Shown here piece by piece: positions 31,869 to 40,201 of a DNA stretch of 64,000 nucleotides. The DNA comes from Bog-793 sp963823945 (GTDB lineage Bacteria; Actinomycetota; Acidimicrobiia; Acidimicrobiales; Bog-793): contig CAWGNK010000014.1 in assembly GCA_963823945.1 (NCBI GenBank), positions 62,001-126,000 on the forward strand, read 5' to 3'. How positions within the stretch are numbered: position 1 is the stretch's first letter; every line of letters begins with the position of its first letter. Position numbers and translations under genes: made by a program. The notes below the pieces were generated by a model. The model searched no databases. It was not told the DNA's origin and saw nothing but the letters and a program-made list of their open reading frames with translations.

Positions 31869-32612
31869 GTGCCGGGCCGGTCGCCGCCCTGGCGTGGCGG
31901 CTGGCACCTCGTCGAGCGGCACGGCCCCCCGTCGGCGTTCGTCGCCCCGGGGCCCGTCACCGGGGGGAGGGTCGCGCGCCTCGGGCATCCGACCTCGCCC
32001 GCCGTCGTCTTGGGGAGCGCGCAGCCGGGCGGGGACTTCGACGCCGGGCGCTGTTCTGAGCTGGGCCTCGAGATCGTGCGCCGCCGCAGCGGCGGTGGCG
32101 CCGTCCTCGTCGTGCCGGGTGCGCAGGTCTGGCTGGACCTCTACGTGCCGGCGGGCGACGAGTTATGGCGAGCCGACCTCATCGCCGCAGCGGCGTGGGT
32201 CGGCGAGTTCTGGCGGGAGGCGCTGCGGGCGACCGGTAATGGGGAGGATCTCGCCGTCCACGCCGGGCGGCTCGTGGCGACGCCGTGGTCGGGCCGCATC
32301 TGCTTCGCGGGGCTCGGTCCCGGCGAGGTGACGGCCGGGCGGCGCAAGGTGACCGGGCTCGCCCAGCGGCGGGACCGTTCCGGGGCCTGGTTCTTCACGA
32401 TGGCGCTCGTCCGACCCGAACAGCACCGGCTGGCGAGGCTGCTGGCGGCGGGCGAATCCGCCGAGCTCGAGGCGCAGCTGCGCGCCGGGACCCGGGCCGC
32501 GGGCTGCCCCGCCGCCGCCCTCGAAGAGGCGCTCGCGGGAGGGCTCGGCGGGGTCTGGTCAGCGGGCGAAGACGTGCCAGCCGAGCCACATCCAGCCGAG
32601 CGCGAGCACTAG
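31869..32612 (+). CDS. Lipoate-protein ligase A family protein
   Basis: A 247-residue member of the LplA/LipB/BirA fold. Seen: the glycine loop RRRSGGGAVLV, WLDLYVP, and the lysine loop RRKVTGLAQRR that binds lipoyl-AMP or octanoate. The family attaches lipoyl or octanoyl groups to E2 and GcvH domains; the C-terminal accessory domain of LplA is missing, as in octanoyltransferases of the LipM type, so the exact reaction is open. GTG start 10 bp after the HNH gene. Its last 54 bp overlap the convergent small membrane protein gene. Confidence 0.75.
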   Translation: MPGRSPPWRGGWHLVERHGPPSAFVAPGPVTGGRVARLGHPTSPAVVLGSAQPGGDFDAGRCSELGLEIVRRRSGGGAVLVVPGAQVWLDLYVPAGDELWRADLIAAAAWVGEFWREALRATGNGEDLAVHAGRLVATPWSGRICFAGLGPGEVTAGRRKVTGLAQRRDRSGAWFFTMALVRPEQHRLARLLAAGESAELEAQLRAGTRAAGCPAAALEEALAGGLGGVWSAGEDVPAEPHPAEREH

Positions 32613-32756
32613 CCGTCCGGCCGGCGGACGGGCGAGGCGGCTGAGCGTGGCGCCGACCCCGGCGAGACGACGGGTTGCCACCGCGACGGCCTCGAGGCCG
32701 AGGGCGACGAGCGCGAGCGCGACCCAGACGACGATCGTCGCGAGGCGGTCGCTCAT
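32559..32756 (-). CDS. Small membrane protein, function unknown
   Basis: A 65-residue protein with two hydrophobic helices (ATIVVWVALALVALGLEAVAV, and LVLALGWMWLGWHVF at the end) joined by a basic loop. No family name is certain. ATG 32756 overlaps the stop of the upstream membrane gene by ATGA, and it is the last gene of the minus-strand series. The 3' end overlaps the lipoate-ligase-like gene by 54 bp. Confidence 0.55.
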   Translation of the reverse strand: MSDRLATIVVWVALALVALGLEAVAVATRRLAGVGATLSRLARPPAGRLVLALGWMWLGWHVFAR

Positions 32757-33127
32757 CGGCTGACGAGCCAGCCACCGAGGGTGAGCCAGGCGGCGAACAG
32801 GAGCCCGCGCGACCAGGGTTGCCCGGCGACGGCCGAGACGAAGTAGCTGAGCGTCGGGTGGGCAGCTCGCGGGCCGGCGAGGTAGTTCCAGAGTTCGAAG
32901 GCGAGTACCGTCCCGCCGAGCGCGCCCCAGGTGGCGCCGGCGCGCCATCCCGGGAGCGCCTGCCGGGGGGCGCGGGGCCCGTGTCGAACGGCGGCGAGTT
33001 CGGCGGCGAGGAACGCGCCGATGGCGAGGGCGGTCGCGATCTCGGCGCCGGTCGTGAAGGGGGTGGTGAAGCTCGCCGCGACCGCCAACGCCCCCCCGAG
33101 CCCGACGAGTCCGAGACGGCGCCGCAC
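32753..33127 (-). CDS. Membrane protein, function unknown
   Basis: A 124-residue protein with about four hydrophobic segments (LGLVGLGGALAVAASF, EIATALAIGAFLAAELAAV, WGALGGTVLAFELWNYLAG, GLLFAAWLTLGGWLV). HPTLSYFVSAV before the last helix is the most distinctive motif. No family recognised. GTG 33127 is taken as the start because CACAAT lies 6 nt upstream, as in leaderless genes here. Coupled to the next small membrane gene. Whether it belongs to the hydrogenase operon is not clear; a 68-bp gap separates it from the DUF6390-like gene. Confidence 0.6.
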   Translation of the reverse strand: MRRRLGLVGLGGALAVAASFTTPFTTGAEIATALAIGAFLAAELAAVRHGPRAPRQALPGWRAGATWGALGGTVLAFELWNYLAGPRAAHPTLSYFVSAVAGQPWSRGLLFAAWLTLGGWLVSR

Positions 33128-33195
33128 CCGGGCATTGTGCTCGATTGCCCGCCGGGCTGCACCCGCCGGGTGGGGGTCTCGTCGCTGGCGGCGGC

Positions 33196-33969
33196 CTACC
33201 CCCCCCAGGAGTTGGCGGCGACGATGGGCCCGGGGGCGGACAGGGCGTTCACCGCCGCGAGGTTGCGCGCCGTCACGCGGCGCAGGCGGGCGAGTCGCGC
33301 CGGCGTCAACCGCTCGCAGACCCAGTCCCAGTGGAGCGAGACGTCCTCGCCGACGGCCAGATCGCCGAGGATCCCGATGCCGTCCGCCCCCCGGCGGACT
33401 TGCTCGAGCCGGAAACCACCGAGCTCGAGCCGGTCGTCGCGGAACTCGAGCGTGCGGTTCCGCACGATGACAGTGTCGCCGTCGAGGGCCTCCACGCGAC
33501 CCCAGCGGATGCGGCAGCGGTCGAGGACGGTGAGGGCGGGACCCTCGGTCCCGGAACGCAGCAGGCCGAGCCACGGGTAGACGCCGAAGACGTGGAAGCT
33601 GTGGTGGGCGACCCCGCCGAGGGGGACCGCGGTGGCGACGGACTCGAAGTCCCGCCCGGTGCGCCGCGCGAATCGGTGTTCGAGCGAGGCGACGAGCGCC
33701 GAGGGCGCCACCCGGTCGAGCAGCGAGTTACCGACCCAGTAGGCCTCGACGACGCGCTCGTCGAGGGGGTCGGCGATCCCGTTGCACCCCGCGATCAGCT
33801 CGAGATAGGGCCAGGCACCGTCGAAGCGACTGGCGAGGTGGGTGAGCTCGGCGAGATCGCCCGGTTCGCTCGCCGCGCCGAGCAGCGCGGCGTGGTCCGC
33901 TGGGCCGCAGTAGCCGAGTGCGTTTGGCGGGTAGGCGTACCTGGCGAAAAGGACGGGACCCAGCGTCAC
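33196..33969 (-). CDS. DUF6390-like protein of the hydrogenase operon
   Basis: A 257-residue soluble protein. Conserved-looking blocks are LFARYAYPPNALGYCGPADH at the N-terminus, WPYLELIAGCNGI, VEAYWVGNSLLD, HHSFHVFGVYPWLGLLR and SLHWDWVCERL. Recognised, with moderate certainty, as DUF6390, a family seen beside hydrogenase genes in actinobacteria. Function unknown; the paired His and Cys residues (CGPADH, HHSFH) might bind metal. GTG start overlaps the stop of the DMT transporter gene, so it is co-translated with the hydrogenase operon. Confidence 0.65.
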   Translation of the reverse strand: MTLGPVLFARYAYPPNALGYCGPADHAALLGAASEPGDLAELTHLASRFDGAWPYLELIAGCNGIADPLDERVVEAYWVGNSLLDRVAPSALVASLEHRFARRTGRDFESVATAVPLGGVAHHSFHVFGVYPWLGLLRSGTEGPALTVLDRCRIRWGRVEALDGDTVIVRNRTLEFRDDRLELGGFRLEQVRRGADGIGILGDLAVGEDVSLHWDWVCERLTPARLARLRRVTARNLAAVNALSAPGPIVAANSWGG

Positions 33970-34952
33970 GCGCGGGCGACTCCGGGCCACGACCGCACGA
34001 CCGCCGCGATGCCCGCGGCGAGCAGCGCGACGCCGATCAGATCGGTGGCGACGCCGGTGTTGGCGCCGAGCCCGGTGTGGTGGACGACGGCGTTCAGGGC
34101 GAGCGTGACCGCCGCCGAGGCGACGAGGACCGAGGTGACGTCGATGGCGCGCGCCCTCGAAAGAGCGGTCATCCAGGTGCCGACGTAGCCGCCCAGCAGA
34201 CAGCCGGTGAGGAGCGCCCAACCCAGCCCGCCGAGCCCGAGCCCGACGAGCTCGTGGAACTGGCCGGTCACGGCGAGGTAGCCGAGCAGGACGACCGCCC
34301 CGCCGCCCATCCGCACGAGCGCCAGCGACGCCGGGGAGACGCCGGAAAGGAGCCGTTTGGCGATCACCGTCTCGACCGCCCACAGGAGCGTCGCGCCGAG
34401 CACGAGGGCGTTGCCCGAATTGACGGCGAGATGGCCGGCGCCACCCCAGGCCACCGTGATGCCGACGACGAGCAGGGCGATCGCGGCGAGGTTCCAGCGC
34501 CCGACCTTCTCGCCGAGCAGCGGGAGCGCGGCGAGGGCGACCCAGATGACGAGCGTGTCGTGCAGGAACGTGCCGGAGATTGACGTCGTGCGGGCGAGGC
34601 CGTCGAAGAACAGGATGAAGGCTGCCCCGCCCCCGATGGCGGCGACGTAGGCGAGCCCAACGGCGCGCGAGAAGCCCCGGAGGGGACGCGCCGTGCTCGG
34701 CGCGGCGGCCTGCGGCGCCGATCCCCGCGCGGGCGACCGGCGGCCCGACACCAGCCAGGCGACGGCGACGAAGGCGGCGATGACGAGCGCCGCGGCGATG
34801 TTCTTCGCCGTCGTGTAGACGGCCGGCGAGCTAAAGCTCTTCACGCCGTAACTGTTGACGAAGACAGAGATGCCGCTGATGATCGCCGTGGCGCCGGCGA
34901 CGTAGAGACCCGGCAGGCGGGTCTTGTTCTCTGTCCTGGACGAGGTGGCCAT
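33966..34952 (-). CDS. EamA/DMT family transporter
   Basis: A 328-residue inner-membrane protein with about ten helices arranged as two EamA repeats: the first from GLYVAGATAIISGISVFVN, the second from SGNALVLGATLLWAVETVIA. EamA proteins export small metabolites. Lies 8 bp after hypC and is followed in overlap by the DUF6390-like gene, so it belongs to the hydrogenase operon although such a transporter is not a usual hydrogenase accessory. ATG with AGGAG 6 nt upstream. Substrate unknown; a role in metal or cofactor supply for hydrogenase would be a guess. Confidence 0.82.
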   Translation of the reverse strand: MATSSRTENKTRLPGLYVAGATAIISGISVFVNSYGVKSFSSPAVYTTAKNIAAALVIAAFVAVAWLVSGRRSPARGSAPQAAAPSTARPLRGFSRAVGLAYVAAIGGGAAFILFFDGLARTTSISGTFLHDTLVIWVALAALPLLGEKVGRWNLAAIALLVVGITVAWGGAGHLAVNSGNALVLGATLLWAVETVIAKRLLSGVSPASLALVRMGGGAVVLLGYLAVTGQFHELVGLGLGGLGWALLTGCLLGGYVGTWMTALSRARAIDVTSVLVASAAVTLALNAVVHHTGLGANTGVATDLIGVALLAAGIAAVVRSWPGVARA

Positions 34953-34960
34953 TTCTGCTC

Positions 34961-35209
34961 CTAGTTTGGACTGCTGTTGGAATCCTTGCCCGTGCCCGCC
35001 CGGTACTCGGCGAGAATCGCCTCGGCCTCCGCCCGATCGGCGGGGCCGAGGGCGTAGCCGCTGTGCGCGACGACCCAGTCGCCGGGCTGCAGGGGCTCGC
35101 CCTCGTAGGCGAGCAACGACAGCTGGTGCGCGCTCCCGTCGATGTCTGCGGCGACGACCGTGGCATCGTCGGCGACCGAGACGATCCGGTGGAGGCGGCT
35201 CATGCACAC
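34961..35209 (-). CDS. hypC: Hydrogenase maturation chaperone HypC/HybG
   Basis: An 82-residue chaperone that carries the Fe(CN)2CO unit with HypD and escorts it to the large-subunit precursor. The essential start Met-Cys is present (MCMSRLHRIV), along with VVAADIDG, LQPGDWVVAHSGYAL and the helical C-terminus RAEAEAILAEY. GTG start. The partners HypA, HypB, HypD, HypE and HypF are not in the window and must be elsewhere. Confidence 0.9.
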   Translation of the reverse strand: MCMSRLHRIVSVADDATVVAADIDGSAHQLSLLAYEGEPLQPGDWVVAHSGYALGPADRAEAEAILAEYRAGTGKDSNSSPN

Positions 35210-35222
35210 GGTCGGTCGCCTC

Positions 35223-35669
35223 TCATGACTCCGTGGCGATGAGATCGGCGATGCACCGGGCGGCGCGTGGGACGGCGTCCTCGACGGCGGGGGAGAGCCC
35301 CGTCCCGTCGGAGAAGTCCTCCCCTTCGATGCCGACGATGACGACGCGGTCCGGCGCGGCCTTCAGCACCTGGGCGAGGCGGACGACGCGGTCGAGGCCG
35401 ATGGCGTGCGTGCTCGGGCTCGCCGGCCGGTCGGCGGCGTGCCAGTCGACGAGGCGCACCGTCCCCGGGGCCGCGTCCGAGCGGGTCGCGTCGACGAGCA
35501 CCGCCAGTTCGGCGGACTCCCAGCGGCCCAGCAGGTCGAGGGGCTCGCCGATCGGGCCGATGTCGACCGCCGGGGTCGAGGCGGCGACGAGCCGGGCGAC
35601 CGCCGGTCCCGCCCCGTCGTCACGGCGGAAGTCGTTGCCGATCCCGGCGACGACGACGCGAGAGGTCAC
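35223..35669 (-). CDS. [NiFe]-hydrogenase maturation protease
   Basis: A 148-residue HybD/HoxW-type endopeptidase that trims the large-subunit C-terminus after nickel insertion. Seen: VVVAGIGNDFRRDDGAG with the first nickel-sensing Asp, LLGRWESAELAVLVDATRSD with the Asp of the second site, and HAIGLDRVV supplying the His. GTG start overlaps the hydA stop, fitting its role on the HydA precursor, which carries nine residues after the last metal ligand. Confidence 0.9.
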   Translation of the reverse strand: MTSRVVVAGIGNDFRRDDGAGPAVARLVAASTPAVDIGPIGEPLDLLGRWESAELAVLVDATRSDAAPGTVRLVDWHAADRPASPSTHAIGLDRVVRLAQVLKAAPDRVVIVGIEGEDFSDGTGLSPAVEDAVPRAARCIADLIATES

Positions 35670-36973
35670 GAGCGGTCGATCGACACGTCGAGGAAGTGGG
35701 CCGCGCACGAGATGCACGGGTCGTGGTTGCGGACGGCGAGCTCGCAACGGGCCGTCAGCTCGGCGTCGCTCAGGTCCAGGCCCGCCTCGACAACCTGGCG
35801 GACGTCGGACTCGATCGAGAGCTGGTTCTGGGAGGTCGGCGGCATGATGCGCGCCGACTTGATCGTCCCGTCGGCCGCGAGCTCGTAGCGCTGCAGGAGC
35901 ATGCCCCGCGGCGCCTCGGTCGCCCCCGCGCCGGCGCGCGCCGCCGGTGGGACCGGGACGGCCGCCGGCTCGAACGGCTCGTACTCCTCGGCGAGGCGGA
36001 GCGCCTCGTCACAGGCGAAGTAGAGCTCGACGGCGCGGACGATCACGCTCTTGAACGGGTTCCGGCACACCGGGCCGAGCCCCGCCTCGGCGGCCGCGTC
36101 GCGGGCGGCCTGCGGCAGTTTCGCCTGGTTCAGCGCGTACCGGGCGAGGGGCCCGGTGAGGTACGGGTCGCGCCCCCGCAGGCGGGCGTGCAGGGCCGAG
36201 GAGCGCTGGACGTGCTCCTCGACCGAGAGGGCGGCGAACTCCATCGGCGTGGCGTCGATCCCGTCGGAGGACACGATGCGCCCCGCCTCGATGGCGTAGT
36301 GGTCGGGGTGTGACAGGGCGACGAAGCGGTAGTCCGCCTCGATGTCGGGGAAGTCGAACCCGGCGACGAACGAGATCGTCTCGAGCGACTCCTCACGGGC
36401 CCTCTTCAGCGGCTCGATGAACGCCGCGATCTCCTCGCGGCTGGGCGCCCGGTAGAAGCCGCCGATGCGCACGTTGACCGGGTGGATCGCCCGGCCGCCG
36501 ACCGCCTCCATGAGGTGGTTGCCGACCTTCTTGATCCGCAGTCCCCGTTCGACCGCCGCCGGGTTGAGACCGGCGAGCTCGACGGCATCCCGGCAGCCGA
36601 AGAAGTCGGGGGCGTGGAGCAGGTAGATGTGGAGCGCATGGCTCTGGATCCACTCGCCGCAGTACAGAAGGCGCCGCAGCTTGCCGACCTCGGCGGGGAC
36701 TTCGACGCCGCAGGCGTCCTCGATCGCCGCGCAGGCGGACATCTGGTAGGCGACGGGGCAGATCCCGCAGATCCTCGCCGTGATGTCCGGCGGCTCCTCG
36801 TGGCCGCGACCGACGAGGAAGGCCTCGAAAAAGCGCGGTGGCTCGAAGATCTCGAGCTCGACGCGTTCGAGCACCCCGTCGCGCAACGCGACGTGCAGCG
36901 ACCCCTCCCCTTCGACACGGGCGAGCCCGTGGACGTCGATCGCGCGGTTCGTACCCTGTGCGCTAGGCGTCAT
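35666..36973 (-). CDS. hydA: Group 3b [NiFe]-hydrogenase large subunit
   Basis: Catalytic subunit with the NiFe centre. 435 residues. N-terminal ligand motif RICGICP with Cys69 and Cys72, C-terminal motif DPCISCAAH with Cys420 and Cys423 and His426; a nine-residue tail FLDVSIDRS is presumably removed by the protease encoded next. The complement of four hyd genes with HydG-type diaphorase places it in cytosolic NADP-linked group 3b (sulfhydrogenase type), which can evolve or take up H2 and reduce sulfur or polysulfide in some species. Overlaps hydD by 11 bp. Confidence 0.93.
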   Translation of the reverse strand: MTPSAQGTNRAIDVHGLARVEGEGSLHVALRDGVLERVELEIFEPPRFFEAFLVGRGHEEPPDITARICGICPVAYQMSACAAIEDACGVEVPAEVGKLRRLLYCGEWIQSHALHIYLLHAPDFFGCRDAVELAGLNPAAVERGLRIKKVGNHLMEAVGGRAIHPVNVRIGGFYRAPSREEIAAFIEPLKRAREESLETISFVAGFDFPDIEADYRFVALSHPDHYAIEAGRIVSSDGIDATPMEFAALSVEEHVQRSSALHARLRGRDPYLTGPLARYALNQAKLPQAARDAAAEAGLGPVCRNPFKSVIVRAVELYFACDEALRLAEEYEPFEPAAVPVPPAARAGAGATEAPRGMLLQRYELAADGTIKSARIMPPTSQNQLSIESDVRQVVEAGLDLSDAELTARCELAVRNHDPCISCAAHFLDVSIDRS

Positions 36974-37736
36974 GCTCGAGACTCTCCTTTGAGAACTCGG
37001 TTGCGGCGGAGTTGAACGTCCGAAACAGCCGCGAGATCCCTCGTTCGGACGTGCCGAGCCCGGTGAGCCGTCTCGCGAGCGAGGCGGTGTTCGTGGTGTC
37101 CGCCGGCCCGAAGCAGCCGTAGCAGCCGCGGTTGACGGCGGGGCAGAGGGCCCCGCAGCCCGCCCGCGTCACGGGCCCGAGGCAGGGCGTCCCGTGGGCG
37201 ACGAGGACGCAGAGGTTGCCGGCCATCTTGCACTCCTCGCAGACGCTGTAACCCGGGATCACCGGGCGGCGGCCCGCCAGGAGCGCCGTGACGACCTCGA
37301 CGATCTGGTAGCGGTTGATCGGGCAGCCGCGCAGCTCGAAGTCGACCTTGACGTAGGACGAGATCGGGCTGGACTCGGCGAGGGTCGAGATGTACTCGGG
37401 GTGGGCGTAGACGGTCGAGGTGTACTCGCCGACGTCGGCGTAGTTGCGGAGCGCCTGGATGCCGCCCGCCGTCGCGCAGGCGCCGATGGTGACGAGGAGG
37501 CCGGACGCCTCGCGTACGGCGAGGATCCGGTCGGCGTCGTCGGGGGTCGTGATCGAGCCCTCGACGAGCGAGACGTCGTAGGGCCCGTCGATGACGGCGC
37601 TCGTCATCTCGGTGAAGCTCGCGACCTGGACGGCGCCCACGAGAGCGAGCAGTTCGTCCTCGAGGTCGAGGATGCCGAGCTGGCAGCCGTCACAGGAGGC
37701 GAACTTCCAAACGGCCAGTGTCGGTCGCATCGTCAT
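36963..37736 (-). CDS. hydD: Group 3b [NiFe]-hydrogenase small subunit
   Basis: Electron-transfer subunit next to the NiFe site, holding iron-sulfur clusters. 257 residues. Proximal-cluster ligands in KFASCDGCQLG, GACATAGGI and ELRGCPINRY; further Cys-rich blocks VCEECKMAGNLC, TPCLGPVTRAGCGALC and NRGCYGCFGPAD hold the other clusters. No signal peptide, so the enzyme is cytosolic. Start ATG 37736 overlaps the hydG stop. Confidence 0.92.
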   Translation of the reverse strand: MTMRPTLAVWKFASCDGCQLGILDLEDELLALVGAVQVASFTEMTSAVIDGPYDVSLVEGSITTPDDADRILAVREASGLLVTIGACATAGGIQALRNYADVGEYTSTVYAHPEYISTLAESSPISSYVKVDFELRGCPINRYQIVEVVTALLAGRRPVIPGYSVCEECKMAGNLCVLVAHGTPCLGPVTRAGCGALCPAVNRGCYGCFGPADTTNTASLARRLTGLGTSERGISRLFRTFNSAATEFSKESLEHDA

Positions 37737-38578
37737 CTCTCGATCTCCGTGATCAGCTCCGCCGCGAGCGGCGCGTAGGGCACGACAGGCCCGTCCCGGC
37801 ACAAAAGAAACGGTCCGAGCTGGCAGTGCCCGCAGAGTGCGATCCCGCACTGCATGTTGCGCTCGAGCGAGACCCGGATGTTCTCCGGCGAGACGCCGAG
37901 GTCGATGAGCGAACGCGCGCTGAAGCGCATCATGATCTCGGGCCCGCAGACGAGTGCGACCGCCCCGGCGCCGTCGAAGGGCAGCTCGGTGAGGATCTGG
38001 GTCACGACGCCGACGTGGCCCTTCCAGTCGGCGTCGGCGACGTCGACGGTCACCTCGACGTCGACGCCCATCTCCCGCCAGCGTTCCATCTCCTCGGGGA
38101 AGACGATCTGGTCCGGCAGGCGGGCGCCGACGCGCAGCACGACCTTGCGGTCGGGCGCGGGGTTCTCGGCGAGGTAGCGCATCGCGCCGCGCAAGGGCGC
38201 CAGGCCGATGCCGCCGACGACGACGACGACGTTGTGGCCGGCCAGGCTCTCGAGGCCCCAGTCCGTGCCGAACGGGCCACGCAGACCGACGACGGTGCCG
38301 ATCTCGGACGAGGCGAGCGCGTGGCTCACCGCACCGACGTCGCGCACCGTGTGCTCGATGGGGCCCGGCGCACCCGGCGCCGAGCTGATCGAGATGGCGA
38401 CCTCGCCGACCCCGAAGGCGGTCAGCATGTTGAACTGCCCCGCCTTGTAGGGCGCGATCGGACGGTCGACCGGCTCGAGCCACAGCGTGGTGATGTCCGA
38501 GGTCTCGGTCTTGCGGTCGACGACCCGGTAGCGGGAGGGGACGAACGGCCCCGGCGACGCGTGCTCGGGGCTAGTCAT
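37733..38578 (-). CDS. hydG: Hydrogenase gamma subunit, FAD/NAD(P) diaphorase
   Basis: Ferredoxin-NADP reductase-fold subunit that passes electrons between NAD(P)H and the clusters. 281 residues. FAD-binding YKAGQFNML and ISISSAPG, nucleotide-binding VVVVVGGIGLAPLRGAMRYL, CGPEIMMR, and a C-terminal [2Fe-2S] site MQCGIALCGHCQLGPFLLC with four Cys. ATG 38578 is preceded by an in-frame TTG. It overlaps the end of the cyclic-nucleotide-binding gene. Confidence 0.92.
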   Translation of the reverse strand: MTSPEHASPGPFVPSRYRVVDRKTETSDITTLWLEPVDRPIAPYKAGQFNMLTAFGVGEVAISISSAPGAPGPIEHTVRDVGAVSHALASSEIGTVVGLRGPFGTDWGLESLAGHNVVVVVGGIGLAPLRGAMRYLAENPAPDRKVVLRVGARLPDQIVFPEEMERWREMGVDVEVTVDVADADWKGHVGVVTQILTELPFDGAGAVALVCGPEIMMRFSARSLIDLGVSPENIRVSLERNMQCGIALCGHCQLGPFLLCRDGPVVPYAPLAAELITEIER

Positions 38579-39038
38579 CAAGGCTGTGCCCGTACAGGTC
38601 GAGGAGCCGGACGCGGGTCGACTGCAGCCGGCTCAGCAGCACGCCGCTGATGCGCTGCAGCAATGCGTAGCCGAAGACGGAATCGGCGTCGGCCTTGGCC
38701 CGCAGGCACGTGCCGTCGATCGCGACGGCGCCGACCGGGTCGATCGCCACGCCGTCGAACTGCCAGCGGTAGGGCGGCACGAGCCAGGACCAGCCCAGCA
38801 CGCTGTTCGGGCCGATGGTCTCGATGACGAGCGGCTTGCCCGAGGGGCGCTGCACCTGCAGGGCGACCCGCCCGCGGCGCAGAAGGTACAGCGTGTCGGC
38901 CGGCTCGCCTTCGACGAGGATGCGCGCCCCGGGTTCGAAGGTGACGTTCTGCGCGCAGCCGACGGCGAGCTGGATCGTCGAGTCCGGCAGACCGGCGAAC
39001 AACGAGTTCTTGGCGATGAGTTCACTCATCTCTTCCAT
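38571..39038 (-). CDS. Cyclic nucleotide-binding domain protein inside the hydrogenase operon
   Basis: A 155-residue protein that is almost only a CRP-like cNMP-binding beta-roll: NSLFAGLPDSTIQLAVGCA, FEPGARILVEGEPADTLYLL and LVIETIGPNSVLGWSWLVPP, then a helix to the end. No helix-turn-helix follows, so it is not a transcription factor. Position between hydB and hydG suggests a regulatory or structural partner of the hydrogenase. The usual phosphate-binding Arg of cNMP sites is not evident (GWSWLVPP replaces GExALL), so the ligand may differ. ATG 39038 with AGGTAGG 5 nt upstream. Confidence 0.85.
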   Translation of the reverse strand: MEEMSELIAKNSLFAGLPDSTIQLAVGCAQNVTFEPGARILVEGEPADTLYLLRRGRVALQVQRPSGKPLVIETIGPNSVLGWSWLVPPYRWQFDGVAIDPVGAVAIDGTCLRAKADADSVFGYALLQRISGVLLSRLQSTRVRLLDLYGHSLDD

Positions 39039-39043
39039 GACGC

Positions 39044-40195
39044 CTACCTGTCCCGAACCGCGGTGGGTTCGTTCGTCTTGACCGCGCCGTCGCTTGCCGC
39101 GATCGCCGCGCACTCCTCGGTGATGTCGATACCCGCCGGACACCACGTGATGCAGCGCCCACAGCCGACGCAGCCCGAGTTCCCGAACTGGTCGACCCAG
39201 GTCGAAAGCTTGTGCGTCATCCACTGGCGGTACCGGGAGCGTGTCGACACGCGCACCGAGCCGCCGTGGAGGTAGGAGTGGGCGAGGTCGAAGCAGGTGT
39301 CCCAGCGCCGGGTCTGCTCGACCGTGCCGGCGAGGTCCGTCTTCTCCTCGACGGCGGCGCAGAAGCAGGTCGGGCACACGAGCGTGCAGTTGCCGCAGGC
39401 GAGGCAACGCCCGGCGACGTCGTCCCAGCGGGGGTGCTCGAGGTTGCGGGCGAGCAGTCCCGGTGCCGCGTCGGCGTCGAGCGTCCGGCTGATCGCCGCC
39501 ACCGCCTGGCCGAGGACCTCGTCACGGGCCCGGTGGTCGTCGGCCGTGGCGGGCCGGGAGGCGACGCCGGAGAGCACGGCCGCGCCTCGCTCGGAACCCA
39601 CCCGCACGAGGAAGCGCCCGGCGGGACCGGCGAGCTCCGTCAGGGCGAGGTCGAAGTCCGCCTCCGCCCCGGGGCCGCTGCCCATCGAGGTGCAAAAGCA
39701 CGTCGACGCCGGCCGGCCACACTCGACGGTGACGACGAAGGCGGTCCCGCGCCGGCGCGTGAAGACGGGGTCGGGACTCGCCGCCCCGGCGAGCACCCCG
39801 CCGAGGACTCGCAGCGCCGCGACCTCGCAGGGACGGGCCCCGAAGAAGGCCTCGGGCGCGGCGTCGTCGACGGGGGCTTCGACTTGACGCTCCTGGCCGT
39901 CGGTTCGGGCCCGCCAGAGCACCGCCCGGGAGGGGAAAACGGACTGCTTGAACGACTCGGGTCCGACCGCCCATCCGAACATCTCACCGTCGTCGCCGTG
40001 GCTCAGCCGGTACGAACCCGGCTCCTGCCAGTCGTGCCAGCCGACCGGGAGCTGCTCGGCAGCCCGGATCTCGCGATGGACGATGGCACCGTTGGCGACA
40101 ACCGGGCCCATGACACGGAAGCCCTGGGCCCGAAGCGACGTGATGAGCGAGTCGACCCCGTTCGCATCGATGACGACAGCGTCGGGGGAAGGCAC
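39044..40195 (-). CDS. hydB: Hydrogenase beta subunit, 4Fe-4S dicluster protein
   Basis: Iron-sulfur subunit that wires HydD to HydG. 383 residues. A large N-terminal domain with GARPCEVAALRVL and CGRPASTCFCTSMG, then two [4Fe-4S] motifs: RCLACGNCTLVCPTCFC about residue 265 and GCVGCGRCITWCPAG about residue 345. First gene of the operon. GTG start is 6 nt from TAACGT, which fits a leaderless message. Cysteines FCTSM and PTCFC are as in sulfhydrogenase beta subunits. Confidence 0.92.
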   Translation of the reverse strand: MPSPDAVVIDANGVDSLITSLRAQGFRVMGPVVANGAIVHREIRAAEQLPVGWHDWQEPGSYRLSHGDDGEMFGWAVGPESFKQSVFPSRAVLWRARTDGQERQVEAPVDDAAPEAFFGARPCEVAALRVLGGVLAGAASPDPVFTRRRGTAFVVTVECGRPASTCFCTSMGSGPGAEADFDLALTELAGPAGRFLVRVGSERGAAVLSGVASRPATADDHRARDEVLGQAVAAISRTLDADAAPGLLARNLEHPRWDDVAGRCLACGNCTLVCPTCFCAAVEEKTDLAGTVEQTRRWDTCFDLAHSYLHGGSVRVSTRSRYRQWMTHKLSTWVDQFGNSGCVGCGRCITWCPAGIDITEECAAIAASDGAVKTNEPTAVRDR

Positions 40196-40201
40196 GCCGA
40201 C

